A stretch of 64,000 bases of DNA. Origin: Natronolimnobius baerhuensis. Its GTDB lineage: Archaea; Halobacteriota; Halobacteria; Halobacteriales; Natrialbaceae. Positions 25,109-33,014 of the stretch are shown here, piece after piece. The notes under the pieces were generated by a model that had not been told where the DNA came from, did no database searches, and was given only the letters and a program-made list of their open reading frames with translations. The stretch lies in assembly GCF_002177135.1 (NCBI RefSeq), contig NZ_MWPH01000002.1, positions 186,001 through 250,000 on the forward strand, given 5' to 3'. Every line of letters starts with the position of its first letter. Within the stretch, counting starts at the first letter, position 1. The translations under genes and the position numbers were made by a program.

Positions 25109-25966
25109 GTGGCATTCAGTACGGACCCGCTCGACGAACTCGTCGTCCCCGCCGGCACCGAAGCAAAGGAAGTCGCCTTAGAGACCGATGGTGACGTCCT
25201 CGTCGGCAGTCGGTCGACGATTGAGTTCGGCGTACGCGGCCGCAACGTCCTCGCCGGAGAAAACGTCGAGTTCGGCGGCGACATCGAAGCCGGTGGTGAC
25301 TGTCGACTCGATATGTGGTGTGATGTCGCGGATAACGTACTGGTCGGCCAGGACGCCTATATCGGCGAGCGCGTTCATATCGCAGGAAAGCTCAAAGTCG
25401 CTGGCGACCTCGACATTGGCGACGACGTCGACATCGAGGAGGGGTTCGAGGCCAACGGCTGGATCGTCATTCGAAATCCGATGCCGACAATCGTCCTCCT
25501 GTTCGTCTATCTCAAACATCTCTTGCTTGTCGGTGATGAAGAGACCGCACAGCGTTTAATCTCCGAAGTCGTCGACGACGGAGACGACGAGCCAACAGCA
25601 GAGCCCCTTGTTATCCCACGAAATGCGAGCGTCGGTGATGACGCCTGGCGCGTCTCAACGCCCGCAACGATTGGCGACGACTGCCGACTCCACGGTAACG
25701 TCCGCGCAGAAACAATCGATGTCGGTGAAAACTGCAACATCTTCGGCAGTCTCCGCGCTCGCGGCGACGTCACCGTCGGCACCGAAACCCGAATTCACGG
25801 CGATCTGACGACCCGCGACGGCGATGTCGTCGTCGGCAACGACGCACGAATCCTCGGCGACGTCTCCTGTCGCGACCTCACGCTCGAGCCCGGAGCCGAA
25901 GTCGACGGCACGATTCGCGCCGACGGCGAGATTACGATGGGCACAACTGAACGCGACCTCGAGTAG
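25109..25966 (+). CDS. Bactofilin-like polymer-forming protein
   Basis: The protein (about 285 residues) has two regions of right-handed beta-helix repeats rich in short V/I-x-G-D turns (for example GDLDIGDDVDIEEG and GDVTVGTETRIHGDL). A hydrophobic stretch of about 20 residues around PMPTIVLLFVYLKHLLLV separates them. This is the build of bactofilins and related polymer-forming cytoskeletal proteins. The central hydrophobic segment could be a membrane anchor that tethers the filament. The GTG start at 25109 is preferred on promoter spacing. Confidence 0.8.
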   Translation: MAFSTDPLDELVVPAGTEAKEVALETDGDVLVGSRSTIEFGVRGRNVLAGENVEFGGDIEAGGDCRLDMWCDVADNVLVGQDAYIGERVHIAGKLKVAGDLDIGDDVDIEEGFEANGWIVIRNPMPTIVLLFVYLKHLLLVGDEETAQRLISEVVDDGDDEPTAEPLVIPRNASVGDDAWRVSTPATIGDDCRLHGNVRAETIDVGENCNIFGSLRARGDVTVGTETRIHGDLTTRDGDVVVGNDARILGDVSCRDLTLEPGAEVDGTIRADGEITMGTTERDLE

Positions 25967-26045
25967 TCGAACAGACGAGAGCGCTCGAGGATCGCCCCGT
26001 CGCTCTCCGTCCGGCTTTTTGTATCTTCCCTGCAAACGACCAGCT

Positions 26046-26447
26046 ATGATGGACGAGGATCGGTTCACGCTGTTCGGTGTCTACGTCTCACCCACGGTTG
26101 CCGACGCACTCGAAGAGTACATCTACGAACAGGCAGGCGTCGTCGACCTCGAGTCGTACTTCGAGGAGACGACAGCCCCCATCTCGACGGATGATCCTGG
26201 TGCGGACGCGACGAACGATTTCGTCTCGGAACTGGTCAGCGAGTTTGCGACGCTGTACGACGAGGCAGCGTTCGACGCGGTCGAGGCCGTCGACCCGACC
26301 GAGTTTAGACTTATTTCGGTGGCTGCGACACCATCACAGGTCACAGCGCTTCGCGAACGATTTGAGGCCGCAGCGACGATTCAGGAGACGGACCTGCGCA
26401 CGGTTCACACCGCAATCGTCGCAGCGAAACTCGAGACTGACGTCTAA
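26046..26447 (+). CDS. Conserved haloarchaeal protein, function unknown
   Basis: The 133-residue acidic soluble protein (FTLFGVYVSPTVADALEEYIYEQAGVVDLESYF...) has no cysteine or membrane helix and no recognised domain. A TATA-like stretch CTTTTTGTAT (about 26015-26024) sits about 27 bases upstream of the ATG and supports a leaderless start; an ATG at 26049 is equally possible. It is in the same direction as the bactofilin gene, with its own promoter. Confidence 0.65.
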   Translation: MMDEDRFTLFGVYVSPTVADALEEYIYEQAGVVDLESYFEETTAPISTDDPGADATNDFVSELVSEFATLYDEAAFDAVEAVDPTEFRLISVAATPSQVTALRERFEAAATIQETDLRTVHTAIVAAKLETDV

Positions 26448-26560
26448 TCGGATACCCGCTATCCAGTCTCAAATACATCACTATTTCAACCATAACAGAA
26501 TTTTTAACTCGATTCTGTATTAGGGTACCTTTACATAGGAGCCGATTGTAGCCATCGTTG

Positions 26561-26671
26561 ATGCCCGAAGTCACGATCTCGGAGCGACTGTACGAAAAGT
26601 TGGACGAACAGTGCAATGACACGGTTGAAGACGCGCTGTGGGACCTCATGTACCAGTCGCATCGCGAATAA
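26561..26671 (+). CDS. 36-residue ribbon-helix-helix-like protein
   Basis: The short gene encodes MPEVTISERLYEKLDEQ followed by a second helix (DTVEDALWDLMYQSHRE). This is the pattern of a minimal RHH DNA-binding protein, as in CopG-like antitoxins or the small family I recall as DUF7557. A TATA-like TTTACATA at 26530-26537 lies 27 bases upstream of the ATG, fitting a leaderless transcript. No toxin gene is next to it. Confidence 0.6.
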   Translation: MPEVTISERLYEKLDEQCNDTVEDALWDLMYQSHRE

Positions 26672-26730
26672 GACTGACGCTGGTTCCCCGCCCCCCGTCG
26701 ATCAGACGCCACCTGATTCGAGAGTCCGTC

Positions 26731-27198
26731 TCACTGCGACACCTCCCGCTGCCATCGTCGATATAGAACCCCACTAATCAGGGCAATTGCAGCCCCACCG
26801 AGCAGCGGCCGCAGCGGATCGACGTACGTCGCAAGCCACGACGTCCCAACCGCTGCCACGAGGATCGCGTTACAGTGGGGACAGGCAACTGCAACAAAGC
26901 CACCCGCAGCCCCGCCGTAGGCACACGCATCGCCAGAACACTCCTTGAGCGTCGACCGCTGGACGACGTAGACGCCGAGCAAGAGCGATGTCGTCGCGAG
27001 CAACCCGTACTCGAGTGCTGTCCGGGGGACCATGCGGTCGAAGACTGGCGTTGGGAGCAGGCCTGTGACGACGCCGGTGAACAGAAAAAAGCCACCAGCG
27101 ACGAGCACACCGTTTTGAACAGCTGTTCGATCCCTGAACACAGATCGGAGTTTTGACTGCGACTGCAAATCGATTCCGACTGGTGGGCCACCCCTCAC
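26731..27198 (-). CDS. Membrane protein with Cys pairs
   Basis: The 155-residue protein has four hydrophobic segments. Between the second and third lies CSGDACAYGGAAGGFVAVACPHCN, with two cysteine pairs and CPHC, which could bind metal or be redox active. It starts with GTG, 8 bases downstream of the preceding PH-like gene, and is probably co-transcribed with it. No family is recognised. Confidence 0.6.
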   Translation of the reverse strand: MRGGPPVGIDLQSQSKLRSVFRDRTAVQNGVLVAGGFFLFTGVVTGLLPTPVFDRMVPRTALEYGLLATTSLLLGVYVVQRSTLKECSGDACAYGGAAGGFVAVACPHCNAILVAAVGTSWLATYVDPLRPLLGGAAIALISGVLYRRWQREVSQ

Positions 27199-27205
27199 AG
27201 CCCAC

Positions 27206-28045
27206 TCAGCGCGGCTCGTACTGCACGCTCTCGAGTGAGAACTGCTGGCGCTGTGACGTCAAACACCCGAGTTCGCGCTCGAGATCAGCCGACGGGTCGG
27301 TCCAAATCGAAAACGTTCGGCCATCGACAGTCGTCACCTCAATCTGTTTTCGGTACTGCGTCTCGAAGTCAATCCCGTCGTACTCGTTCTCGAGGATTCG
27401 GCCGTACTGCGCCATGGCGAGTCCAGCAAGTGCACTGACGACCAGCAGTACTGCAGCGACGTTCCCCGACTGCGCTAGCCAGCCAAACGAGAGCGTCGCG
27501 AGCACCGCGCTTACACCGCCTGCAAGCAGTAGCTTCTGTCGCTCCGACTCGAGGTCGCGTTCGGAGCCGCCATCGGGGGTTGCTGTGGTAGCGCGGCCTG
27601 GTGGACGGTCCTGGTCCATCCCATCGAACGCGTCGAACAGATCGAACCGGCTCCCGTGATGAAACGCAAGCACTGCGGCACAGGTTCCTGCAATGACTGC
27701 GACCGACAATCCGAGCGTGGACAGTCCGCCCATTCCAGCCAGCACAGCACTGAGGACGATTCCACATAGCGATAGTACCGCCATCACTCCGCCACCAGCC
27801 ATCACAACCCGGTCGTCCACCCCGCGAAACGACGATGTCGCTCGCCGAGTACTCTGAATCGTCGTCAGATAGTCGTGTTTGACGTCCACAAACGTCCCAT
27901 CCTCGCCACAGCCGACCAGCCGCCGATCAGTTACCCCGAGCGTGACCGGCGTCCGTGACGTCTCCGTCTCGAGTTCTCCCTCGTACACCGCGTTCAACGA
28001 CTCACTCGGAACGAGATGCTTCCTGAGCGTCTGTGCTGTCGTCAT
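27206..28045 (-). CDS. Membrane protein with PH-like N-terminal domain
   Basis: The 279-residue form starts TTAQTLRKHLVPSESL. Residues about 10-70 (LVPSESLNAVYEGELE...LGVTDRRLVGCGEDGTFVDV) look like a bacterial PH-type fold. Two hydrophobic pairs (about residues 80-130 and 185-225) and a C-terminal soluble part follow. An N-terminal extension to 28135 looks untranslated. The gene is followed closely by the Cys-rich membrane protein gene. The function is unknown. Confidence 0.6.
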   Translation of the reverse strand: MTTAQTLRKHLVPSESLNAVYEGELETETSRTPVTLGVTDRRLVGCGEDGTFVDVKHDYLTTIQSTRRATSSFRGVDDRVVMAGGGVMAVLSLCGIVLSAVLAGMGGLSTLGLSVAVIAGTCAAVLAFHHGSRFDLFDAFDGMDQDRPPGRATTATPDGGSERDLESERQKLLLAGGVSAVLATLSFGWLAQSGNVAAVLLVVSALAGLAMAQYGRILENEYDGIDFETQYRKQIEVTTVDGRTFSIWTDPSADLERELGCLTSQRQQFSLESVQYEPR

Positions 28046-28288
28046 ATCACAGGCGCCACCGTACGGGACCAAAGTAAACAACGCCATTACCCGCTGAATT
28101 TCACCCTCGTGCCATCCCGATTGTGGACCAATCACTGGTTAGAAAGTCGCTCGAGGGTAATGTTGAACGGCCAGCGTTAGCAGTCGAGTACCACCGGAAC
28201 TGGACAGTCACTCTCTGAACTCGAGTGTCATCCTCGAGTGTACCCAACAGTCGGTGTAGAGAATGGGTTGCGTGTCGGCTCGAGTTCC

Positions 28289-28361
28289 GGGTTGGGACAG
28301 AGTTGAACCTCGCCGAGACGTGCGCGCTGCGCGCGACTCGTCTGGTTCAAACTGCCCCAAC
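28289..28361 (-). repeat. tRNA-tail hairpin of tRNA-Val
   Basis: On the tRNA-Val strand the copy at 28308-28289 repeats the tRNA tail (28425-28406) with 19 of 20 identities. Bases 28361-28345 are its inverted, slightly diverged copy (GTTGGGGCAGTTTGAAC on that strand). The 36-base loop between them contains an inner stem AGACG...CGTCT around a GCGCGC palindrome. The inverted copy begins 44 bases after the tRNA end. Confidence 0.85.
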
Positions 28362-28404
28362 GTGACGATGCTGTCGCTCACGAATTTGTTCGCGACAGAA
28401 GTAG

Positions 28405-28479
28405 TGGGTTGGGACAGATTTGAACTGTCGACTTCCTCCGTGTGAAGGAGGTATCATAACCGGACTAGATCACCAACCC
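28405..28479 (-). tRNA. trnV: tRNA-Val (CAC)
   Basis: On the minus strand the acceptor GGGTTGG (28479-28473) pairs with CCAACCC (28412-28406), with discriminator A at 28405. The anticodon stem CCTCC/GGAGG encloses TTCACAC, giving anticodon CAC. The T-arm is present with loop TTCAAAT. CCA is not encoded and there is no intron. A stem-loop made of copies of its 3' tail lies downstream. Confidence 0.96.
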
Positions 28480-28651
28480 GCACGAAATGATTGCCCTGCG
28501 TGCGACTTAAGACTTCCTTTCGTCACCCGTGGTTGAGTCCCTCTCGGGTGCCCCAGCGGCGAACACGTCCCCATGAGTTTCCCCGAGCAGACGCTCCCGG
28601 TTAGCAAAGACAGGCGTCCATGTTCGGGTACGGAACTGCGAATTGCGGATG

Positions 28652-28662
28652 AAGTATCCTTT
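28652..28662 (+). promoter_or_regulatory. TATA box of the HTH_10 gene at 28690
   Basis: CTTTATACACC contains a TATA-like core about 30-35 bases upstream of the GTG at 28690. This supports that start over an ATG 48 bases further downstream. Confidence 0.45.
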
Positions 28663-28689
28663 ATACACCATAGACCTAATTGGTTAGGC

Positions 28690-29334
28690 GTGTTGGTGGC
28701 CGAGTACGTTGTTTCGTCGACAATACTCCACAACACGATGAGGGCCAACCCTGCGGCTGAACTGTCTCACGAGGCGCAGTATTGGACGCAGAGTGGGAAG
28801 ATCAGGTTCTTCTTTTGGATGTCTGGCGTCAAGCACGATCCGTTCGAAACAGCGGTTGCAGTTGACCCAACGGTGACGAATCTACACTGGTTAGATACCG
28901 TCGAGTCACAGCACTTGTATCGAGTCGATTTCACGGCTGTCGGTCGCAACATGTCGACGTTTCCGATGTGGGCCGATGACGATGCTATACTACTCGATGC
29001 ACAGGCCACAGAGGGTGAATGGCGGATTCGGATGCGACTCCCGGATCGAGCGACACTCAGCAAGTACCGAGATACCTACATCAATCACGACTGTTCGTTT
29101 GCGCTGTTAGCACTCTACCAAGAAACAGCGGGTAGTGACCTTCTCGAGGCCTCGCTCTCGAGTTCACAGCGAGAGGTGTTACTCACGGCGTACGAGGCTG
29201 GCTACTTCGAGATTCCACGGCAGATCTCTCAGCGTGAACTCGGATCCCAGCTGGGAATGGCCTCGCAGTCCGTTTCGGAGCAGTTGCGTCGGGCCATCGT
29301 GGCGCTGATCGAATCGACACTCGAGCGGCAGTAA
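28690..29334 (+). CDS. HTH_10 (Bat-like) transcriptional regulator
   Basis: The protein of about 214 residues has the haloarchaeal N-terminal regulator half (starting VLVAEYVVSS) and a C-terminal HTH_10 domain: LSSSQREVLLTAYEAGYFEIPRQ...LGMASQSVSEQLRRAI. The GTG start at 28690 is chosen because homologous regulators begin just before such a strand and the TATA box fits. It probably regulates a nearby or unlinked operon; the next gene downstream also encodes a DNA-binding-type protein. Confidence 0.83.
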   Translation: MLVAEYVVSSTILHNTMRANPAAELSHEAQYWTQSGKIRFFFWMSGVKHDPFETAVAVDPTVTNLHWLDTVESQHLYRVDFTAVGRNMSTFPMWADDDAILLDAQATEGEWRIRMRLPDRATLSKYRDTYINHDCSFALLALYQETAGSDLLEASLSSSQREVLLTAYEAGYFEIPRQISQRELGSQLGMASQSVSEQLRRAIVALIESTLERQ

Positions 29335-29397
29335 TATATAAAGGCCTGCGTTGCAAGGGCAGTTCGACACAGTAGTAGCTGATGGAAATTAGAATCG

Positions 29398-29730
29398 ATG
29401 ACAGAGGTTGATACTGTTGATATGGTTTTTGAAGCGCTCGCTGATCACCGTCGCCGCGAACTGTGTGCGTACCTCGCTTCCAAATCGGACACGGTTGAGA
29501 TCACAGCGATCCTCTCTCACTTTGAGCAACGACAATCGACGACTCCGGACGGTGGTCACCCTCGAGCACGGTTCAAAATCGAACTCCATCACGTCCATCT
29601 CCCGCTGTTAGATGACGCGGATATCGTCGAGTACACGCCCCAGTCGAAACAAATCTCGCCGGATCGACACTTCGACGTGGCCGAGGCACTCCTCGAGACG
29701 ACAACAGAACAGGAACTGATTGCCCGATAG
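29398..29730 (+). CDS. Winged-helix-like DUF7344 protein
   Basis: The 110-residue protein contains MVFEALADHRRRELCAYLAS, then a middle region, then LHHVHLPLLDDADIVEYTPQSKQI. This is the ArsR-like winged-helix pattern that I recall as the haloarchaeal DUF7344 family. It is probably a small transcription regulator. It lies 63 bases downstream of an HTH_10 regulator. Confidence 0.75.
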   Translation: MTEVDTVDMVFEALADHRRRELCAYLASKSDTVEITAILSHFEQRQSTTPDGGHPRARFKIELHHVHLPLLDDADIVEYTPQSKQISPDRHFDVAEALLETTTEQELIAR

Positions 29731-29811
29731 GATCGTCTCCAGACTCGAGACGAAACTACTGGCGGCAAACCACCAATTCCCTGTCGAATCCATCCCTTTC
29801 GGCACAAACCG

Positions 29812-30345
29812 TTAGTACTGCGGTGCGTCTTCGGGTTCGCCATCGCGAGCATTGACCACGCGGGCAAACGTGAACAGTCCGTCCGAGAGGCGATTCAGGT
29901 ACTGGACGGCATCGTTGTTGATCTGTTCTGTCTCCGCGAGGGCAACGCTGCGGCGTTCAGCACGGCGACACACTGCTCGCGCATGATGCAGGCGCGCCCC
30001 GGCATCGCTTCCTGTTGGGAGGATAAACGAGGTCAGTGGCTCGAGTTCCTCGTCGAAGTCGTCGATCCACGTCTCGATAGTATCGATGTGATCGGGCCGG
30101 ATTTCGGGGTCGTCTTCATCGGGTTCGGGTGTTGCAAACTCCGCTTGAATGATGTGGAGGTGATTTTGCACCATCTGCAGACAGTCGTCGATATCGTCGT
30201 ATCCAGATGGACGAATCGTCCCGATGAGGGCGTTGAGTTCGTCAACAGTGCCGTAGGCTTCGATTCGCGGACTCGCTTTCGAGACACGAGTCATATCGCG
30301 GAGGTCCGTCTCCCCGTCATCGCCGCGACCAGTGTAGATCGACAT
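29812..30345 (-). CDS. Cob(I)alamin adenosyltransferase, PduO type
   Basis: The 177-residue PduO-type enzyme transfers the adenosyl group of ATP to reduced cobalt of corrinoids, making adenosylcobalamin precursors. Signatures are the N-terminal IYTGRGDDGETDL, GTVDELNALIG, FILPTGSDAGARLHHARAVCRRAER and LNRLSDGLFTFAR. The length is normal. It stands alone and is cytoplasmic. Confidence 0.93.
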   Translation of the reverse strand: MSIYTGRGDDGETDLRDMTRVSKASPRIEAYGTVDELNALIGTIRPSGYDDIDDCLQMVQNHLHIIQAEFATPEPDEDDPEIRPDHIDTIETWIDDFDEELEPLTSFILPTGSDAGARLHHARAVCRRAERRSVALAETEQINNDAVQYLNRLSDGLFTFARVVNARDGEPEDAPQY

Positions 30346-30485
30346 GGTCGAGTCGACGGCAGACGCGCACTTATAGTACCGGACAACAGCAGTATCGATA
30401 TTCGATCCTCGCGTTCAGTCGAACAGTGTGACTGTCGACGCCCGGAACCAGTACGTTAAACTCGCTCGGCACGCAACGCCCACGT

Positions 30486-30668
30486 ATGACACTGGAACTC
30501 GACCACGAATGCCCCGACTGCGAGGCGGACAAAACGTTCTACCGCGCTGCGAGTACGACCCTCCATCTGGGAACCAAGATCAAGTGGCACTGCCCCGACT
30601 GTGACTACGGCTTCATCCAGATCAACGGCAACCGCGAGGACCCAATCGACTCGAGCGTTTCTGCCTGA
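30486..30668 (+). CDS. Small zinc-ribbon protein
   Basis: The 60-residue protein has two CPDC motifs (HECPDCEADKTF and HCPDCDYGF) that would bind one zinc, forming a beta-ribbon. It matches the kind of conserved haloarchaeal micro-zinc-finger that I recall as DUF7838, of unknown function. It sits 140 bases downstream of the divergent adenosyltransferase start. Confidence 0.75.
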   Translation: MTLELDHECPDCEADKTFYRAASTTLHLGTKIKWHCPDCDYGFIQINGNREDPIDSSVSA

Positions 30669-30776
30669 GTCGACTCCTGAGACGGCTGTTCTCGAGATTC
30701 TGAAGCGTCGCTCGGTTACTGGTTCGAGTGCCAATTGCTGATCTGATTCATGCCCGGGAGTACGACCGTCGTCGGT

Positions 30777-30796
30777 CTATATAGTCCTCTATAGAT
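30777..30796 (+). promoter_or_regulatory. CTATATAG-type motif pair upstream of pstB
   Basis: CTATATAG at 30777-30784 and CTATAGAT at 30789-30796 lie about 60-80 bases upstream of the small leader ORF. Closely similar motifs precede pstS and the gene at 60675, so they may be the operator for a phosphate response. This is inference from the shared sequence and gene content. Confidence 0.45.
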
Positions 30797-30830
30797 CGCA
30801 GTGTCTCAATAGAGTCCTCATAGCATCCCC

Positions 30831-30837
30831 TTTATTC
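30831..30837 (+). promoter_or_regulatory. TATA box of the pstB leader ORF
   Basis: TTTATTC is centred about 25-26 bases upstream of the ATG at 30859, as expected for a leaderless transcript beginning at that ATG rather than at the pstB start about 100 bases later. Confidence 0.55.
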
Positions 30838-30858
30838 ACCCGTCGCGCTGGTTTGCGT

Positions 30859-30960
30859 ATGTCACGCGAGCGGAGACGACTGGAACAGTCCACGCCGGCC
30901 CCGCGGAGAAATCCGGAACTGGTAACTGCTCGAGGCCCAAGATTCACGTATCTCCTATGA
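30859..30960 (+). CDS. 33-residue leader ORF overlapping pstB
   Basis: The [19 protein letters not shown]... ends at a TGA that overlaps the pstB start codon (ATGA, 30957-30960). A TATA box at the correct distance makes its ATG the first codon of the transcript. It is very basic, unlike halophile proteins, which argues for a leader or coupling function rather than a stable soluble protein. Alternatively it is an in-frame accident and the region is an untranslated leader. Confidence 0.45.
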   Translation: MSRERRRLEQSTPAPRRNPELVTARGPRFTYLL

Positions 30961-31820
30961 CCGCGAATAGCGGCGGACAACGAACCGTATCGACGTCCGA
31001 GGCGGGTGAGAGTCGGTCGGACCCGATGACTGATGCGCCACTTGGCTCACCACATGTTGCAGATCCGATTATCGAGTCACGCGATCTCGATGTCTACTAC
31101 GGTGACGATCAGGCCCTCCACAGCATCGACATGGAGATTCCCGAGCAGCAAGTGACGGCCCTGATCGGCCCCTCCGGCTGTGGGAAATCAACGTTCTTGC
31201 GCTCGATCAACCGGATGAACGATCTGATCGACATCGCACGCGTCGACGGTGATCTCTCTTTCCGCGGGAAAAACGTCTATGACGAGGACGTCGACCCCGT
31301 TGCACTGCGCCGGAAAATCGGAATGGTATTCCAGAAACCGAACCCCTTCCCGAAGAGCATCTTCGACAACGTCGCCTACGGCCTGCGCGTCCAGGGCAAA
31401 GACGGTGCCGACGTCGACGTCGAAGCAGAGGTTCGAACGGCTCTCGAGCGCGCTGCCCTCCTTGAGGAGGTCGAGGATCAACTCGACGAGAGTGGCCTCG
31501 AACTCTCCGGTGGGCAACAGCAGCGACTCTGTATCGCCCGCGCTATCGCGCCGGACCCGGAAGTGATTCTGATGGACGAGCCAGCGAGCGCGCTCGACCC
31601 CGTTGCAACCTCGAAAATCGAGGATCTGGTCGAAGAACTCGCCGAGGAGTATACGGTCGTCATCGTCACCCACAACATGCAGCAGGCGGCCCGCATCTCC
31701 GACAAGACGGCGGTCTTCCTCACCGGCGGCCACCTTGTTGAGTTCGACGACACGAACAAAATCTTCGAGAATCCCGAGAGCGACCGCGTCGAGGATTACA
31801 TTACGGGCAAATTCGGGTAA
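30957..31820 (+). CDS. pstB: Phosphate ABC transporter ATP-binding protein
   Basis: The 287-residue ATPase drives high-affinity phosphate uptake with PstC/PstA. It has Walker [10 protein letters not shown], a Q-loop around [18 protein letters not shown], the signature [14 protein letters not shown] and Walker [14 protein letters not shown], followed by the switch His in VTHNM. The [10 protein letters not shown] text is diagnostic of PstB. No pstS, pstC, pstA or phoU is adjacent here, so it is an orphan in this locus. An ATG at 31026 could be an alternative start, since the first 23 residues are not conserved. Confidence 0.94.
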   Translation: MTANSGGQRTVSTSEAGESRSDPMTDAPLGSPHVADPIIESRDLDVYYGDDQALHSIDMEIPEQQVTALIGPSGCGKSTFLRSINRMNDLIDIARVDGDLSFRGKNVYDEDVDPVALRRKIGMVFQKPNPFPKSIFDNVAYGLRVQGKDGADVDVEAEVRTALERAALLEEVEDQLDESGLELSGGQQQRLCIARAIAPDPEVILMDEPASALDPVATSKIEDLVEELAEEYTVVIVTHNMQQAARISDKTAVFLTGGHLVEFDDTNKIFENPESDRVEDYITGKFG

Positions 31821-31897
31821 TCGAATTTCGGCTCGAGAAGCCCTCGACACCCGCTCGAGCACACGTCCGCCGATTCGATTGCAGTCTGTTTCGCTTG

Positions 31898-32635
31898 TTA
31901 CAGCACAGTTGCAACGACGAAGACCAGCGCCACGTAGCTTATGACGCCAATCGCCAGCCAGCGCCCGCCCTCGTGGTTCCAGACGAACCGAAGCGGCGTA
32001 TCATCGACTACTCGTTCGCGAAGCGTCCGGGGCGTCCGGCGGACCGCGACCTGCGAGGGTGCAAACACACTCGAGCGAACAGGCGCGTCGAGTCGCCACG
32101 CTGAGAGTTCGTGGATGCCAAAGCGATGGTTGGCAGTGAGGTCCTCGCGCCGGATCGGTGAACATTCGCACTCGAGCAGGAAGCCTGCACACGGTTTGCA
32201 GAGCGTGAGGTGGTCGGGGGCGCTGGCGCGAGGTGTCCTCGAGTCGGAATCCGGAATGTCGGTCCAGGCGACGAGGTCGTTCGGGTACTGGTCGTGACCG
32301 CAGCGACTGCAGTAGCCATCGTCCGGACGCTGCATCCGCGCGACGGGGTCGGGTGCGTCGGGATTGGGAAAGAGCGGGGCGTCGTCGCGCACGTCGTCGA
32401 ATGACTTGTTCGTCTGATGGATGACGCCGTGGCAGGGCCGACACAGCGTCAACAGGTTCGACAACTCGTCCGGGCCGCCCTGTCCACGCGGGATGATGTG
32501 GTGAGCCTGCAGCGTGCGGTCGTCAGCCCCACAGCGGGTACAGGCGTAGCCATCGCGGCGCAGCGTTTGCCGGCGGAGGTCCTCCCAGCCCTCGCCGTAG
32601 CCGCGTTGGTCCGACTCGCCGTCACCAGTGCCCAT
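31898..32635 (-). CDS. HNH endonuclease with C-terminal membrane segment
   Basis: The 245-residue protein starts with an HNH nuclease domain: RDGYACTRCGADDRTLQAHHIIPRGQGGPDELSNLLTLCRPCHGVIH, where two CxxC pairs hold zinc and HH...N...H forms the active site. A second zinc-binding stretch (CSRCGHDQYP...CKPC) follows. The C-terminus is a hydrophobic segment (WLAIGVISYVALVFVVATVL). A nuclease tethered at a membrane by its tail is unusual; its target is unknown. Confidence 0.85.
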   Translation of the reverse strand: MGTGDGESDQRGYGEGWEDLRRQTLRRDGYACTRCGADDRTLQAHHIIPRGQGGPDELSNLLTLCRPCHGVIHQTNKSFDDVRDDAPLFPNPDAPDPVARMQRPDDGYCSRCGHDQYPNDLVAWTDIPDSDSRTPRASAPDHLTLCKPCAGFLLECECSPIRREDLTANHRFGIHELSAWRLDAPVRSSVFAPSQVAVRRTPRTLRERVVDDTPLRFVWNHEGGRWLAIGVISYVALVFVVATVL

Positions 32636-32707
32636 TCACTCAGTGCTGTGCGAGCAGCGCTCAAAATACCATCGGCGCGCCAGTCCAGAGACGCCAGAAC
32701 TGCTGTC

Positions 32708-32971
32708 TCAGCGTACTCGAGCAAGGCTATACTCGGCACCCACAAACACGAGCATGACGAAACAGCCGAACACCCATGCGTTTCCGGCTGAGACGCCCGC
32801 GGCGGAGGCGACGCCTGCGATGATGGCTGCGCTGGCGACGATGACCCACGACAGTTCCCGCGGATCTTCGGCCCTCCGGAACCGACCGACAAGCCGCTCG
32901 CTCCAGGCTTGCGAGTCGGAACCCGTGTGGCTCGTCGCTGACTCACTCATCGGCGAGTCTGGGGAAGTCAT
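32708..32971 (-). CDS. Small membrane protein
   Basis: The 87-residue protein has a polar N-terminus and two hydrophobic helices (WVIVASAAIIAGVASAAGVSAG and VFGCFVMLVFVGAEYSLA). An ATG at 32950 is an alternative start. No family is recognised. Confidence 0.6.
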   Translation of the reverse strand: MTSPDSPMSESATSHTGSDSQAWSERLVGRFRRAEDPRELSWVIVASAAIIAGVASAAGVSAGNAWVFGCFVMLVFVGAEYSLARVR

Positions 32972-33014
32972 GCTGCGTTCTACACGACAACGTCAAAAAT
33001 AACTATCGGAAATC

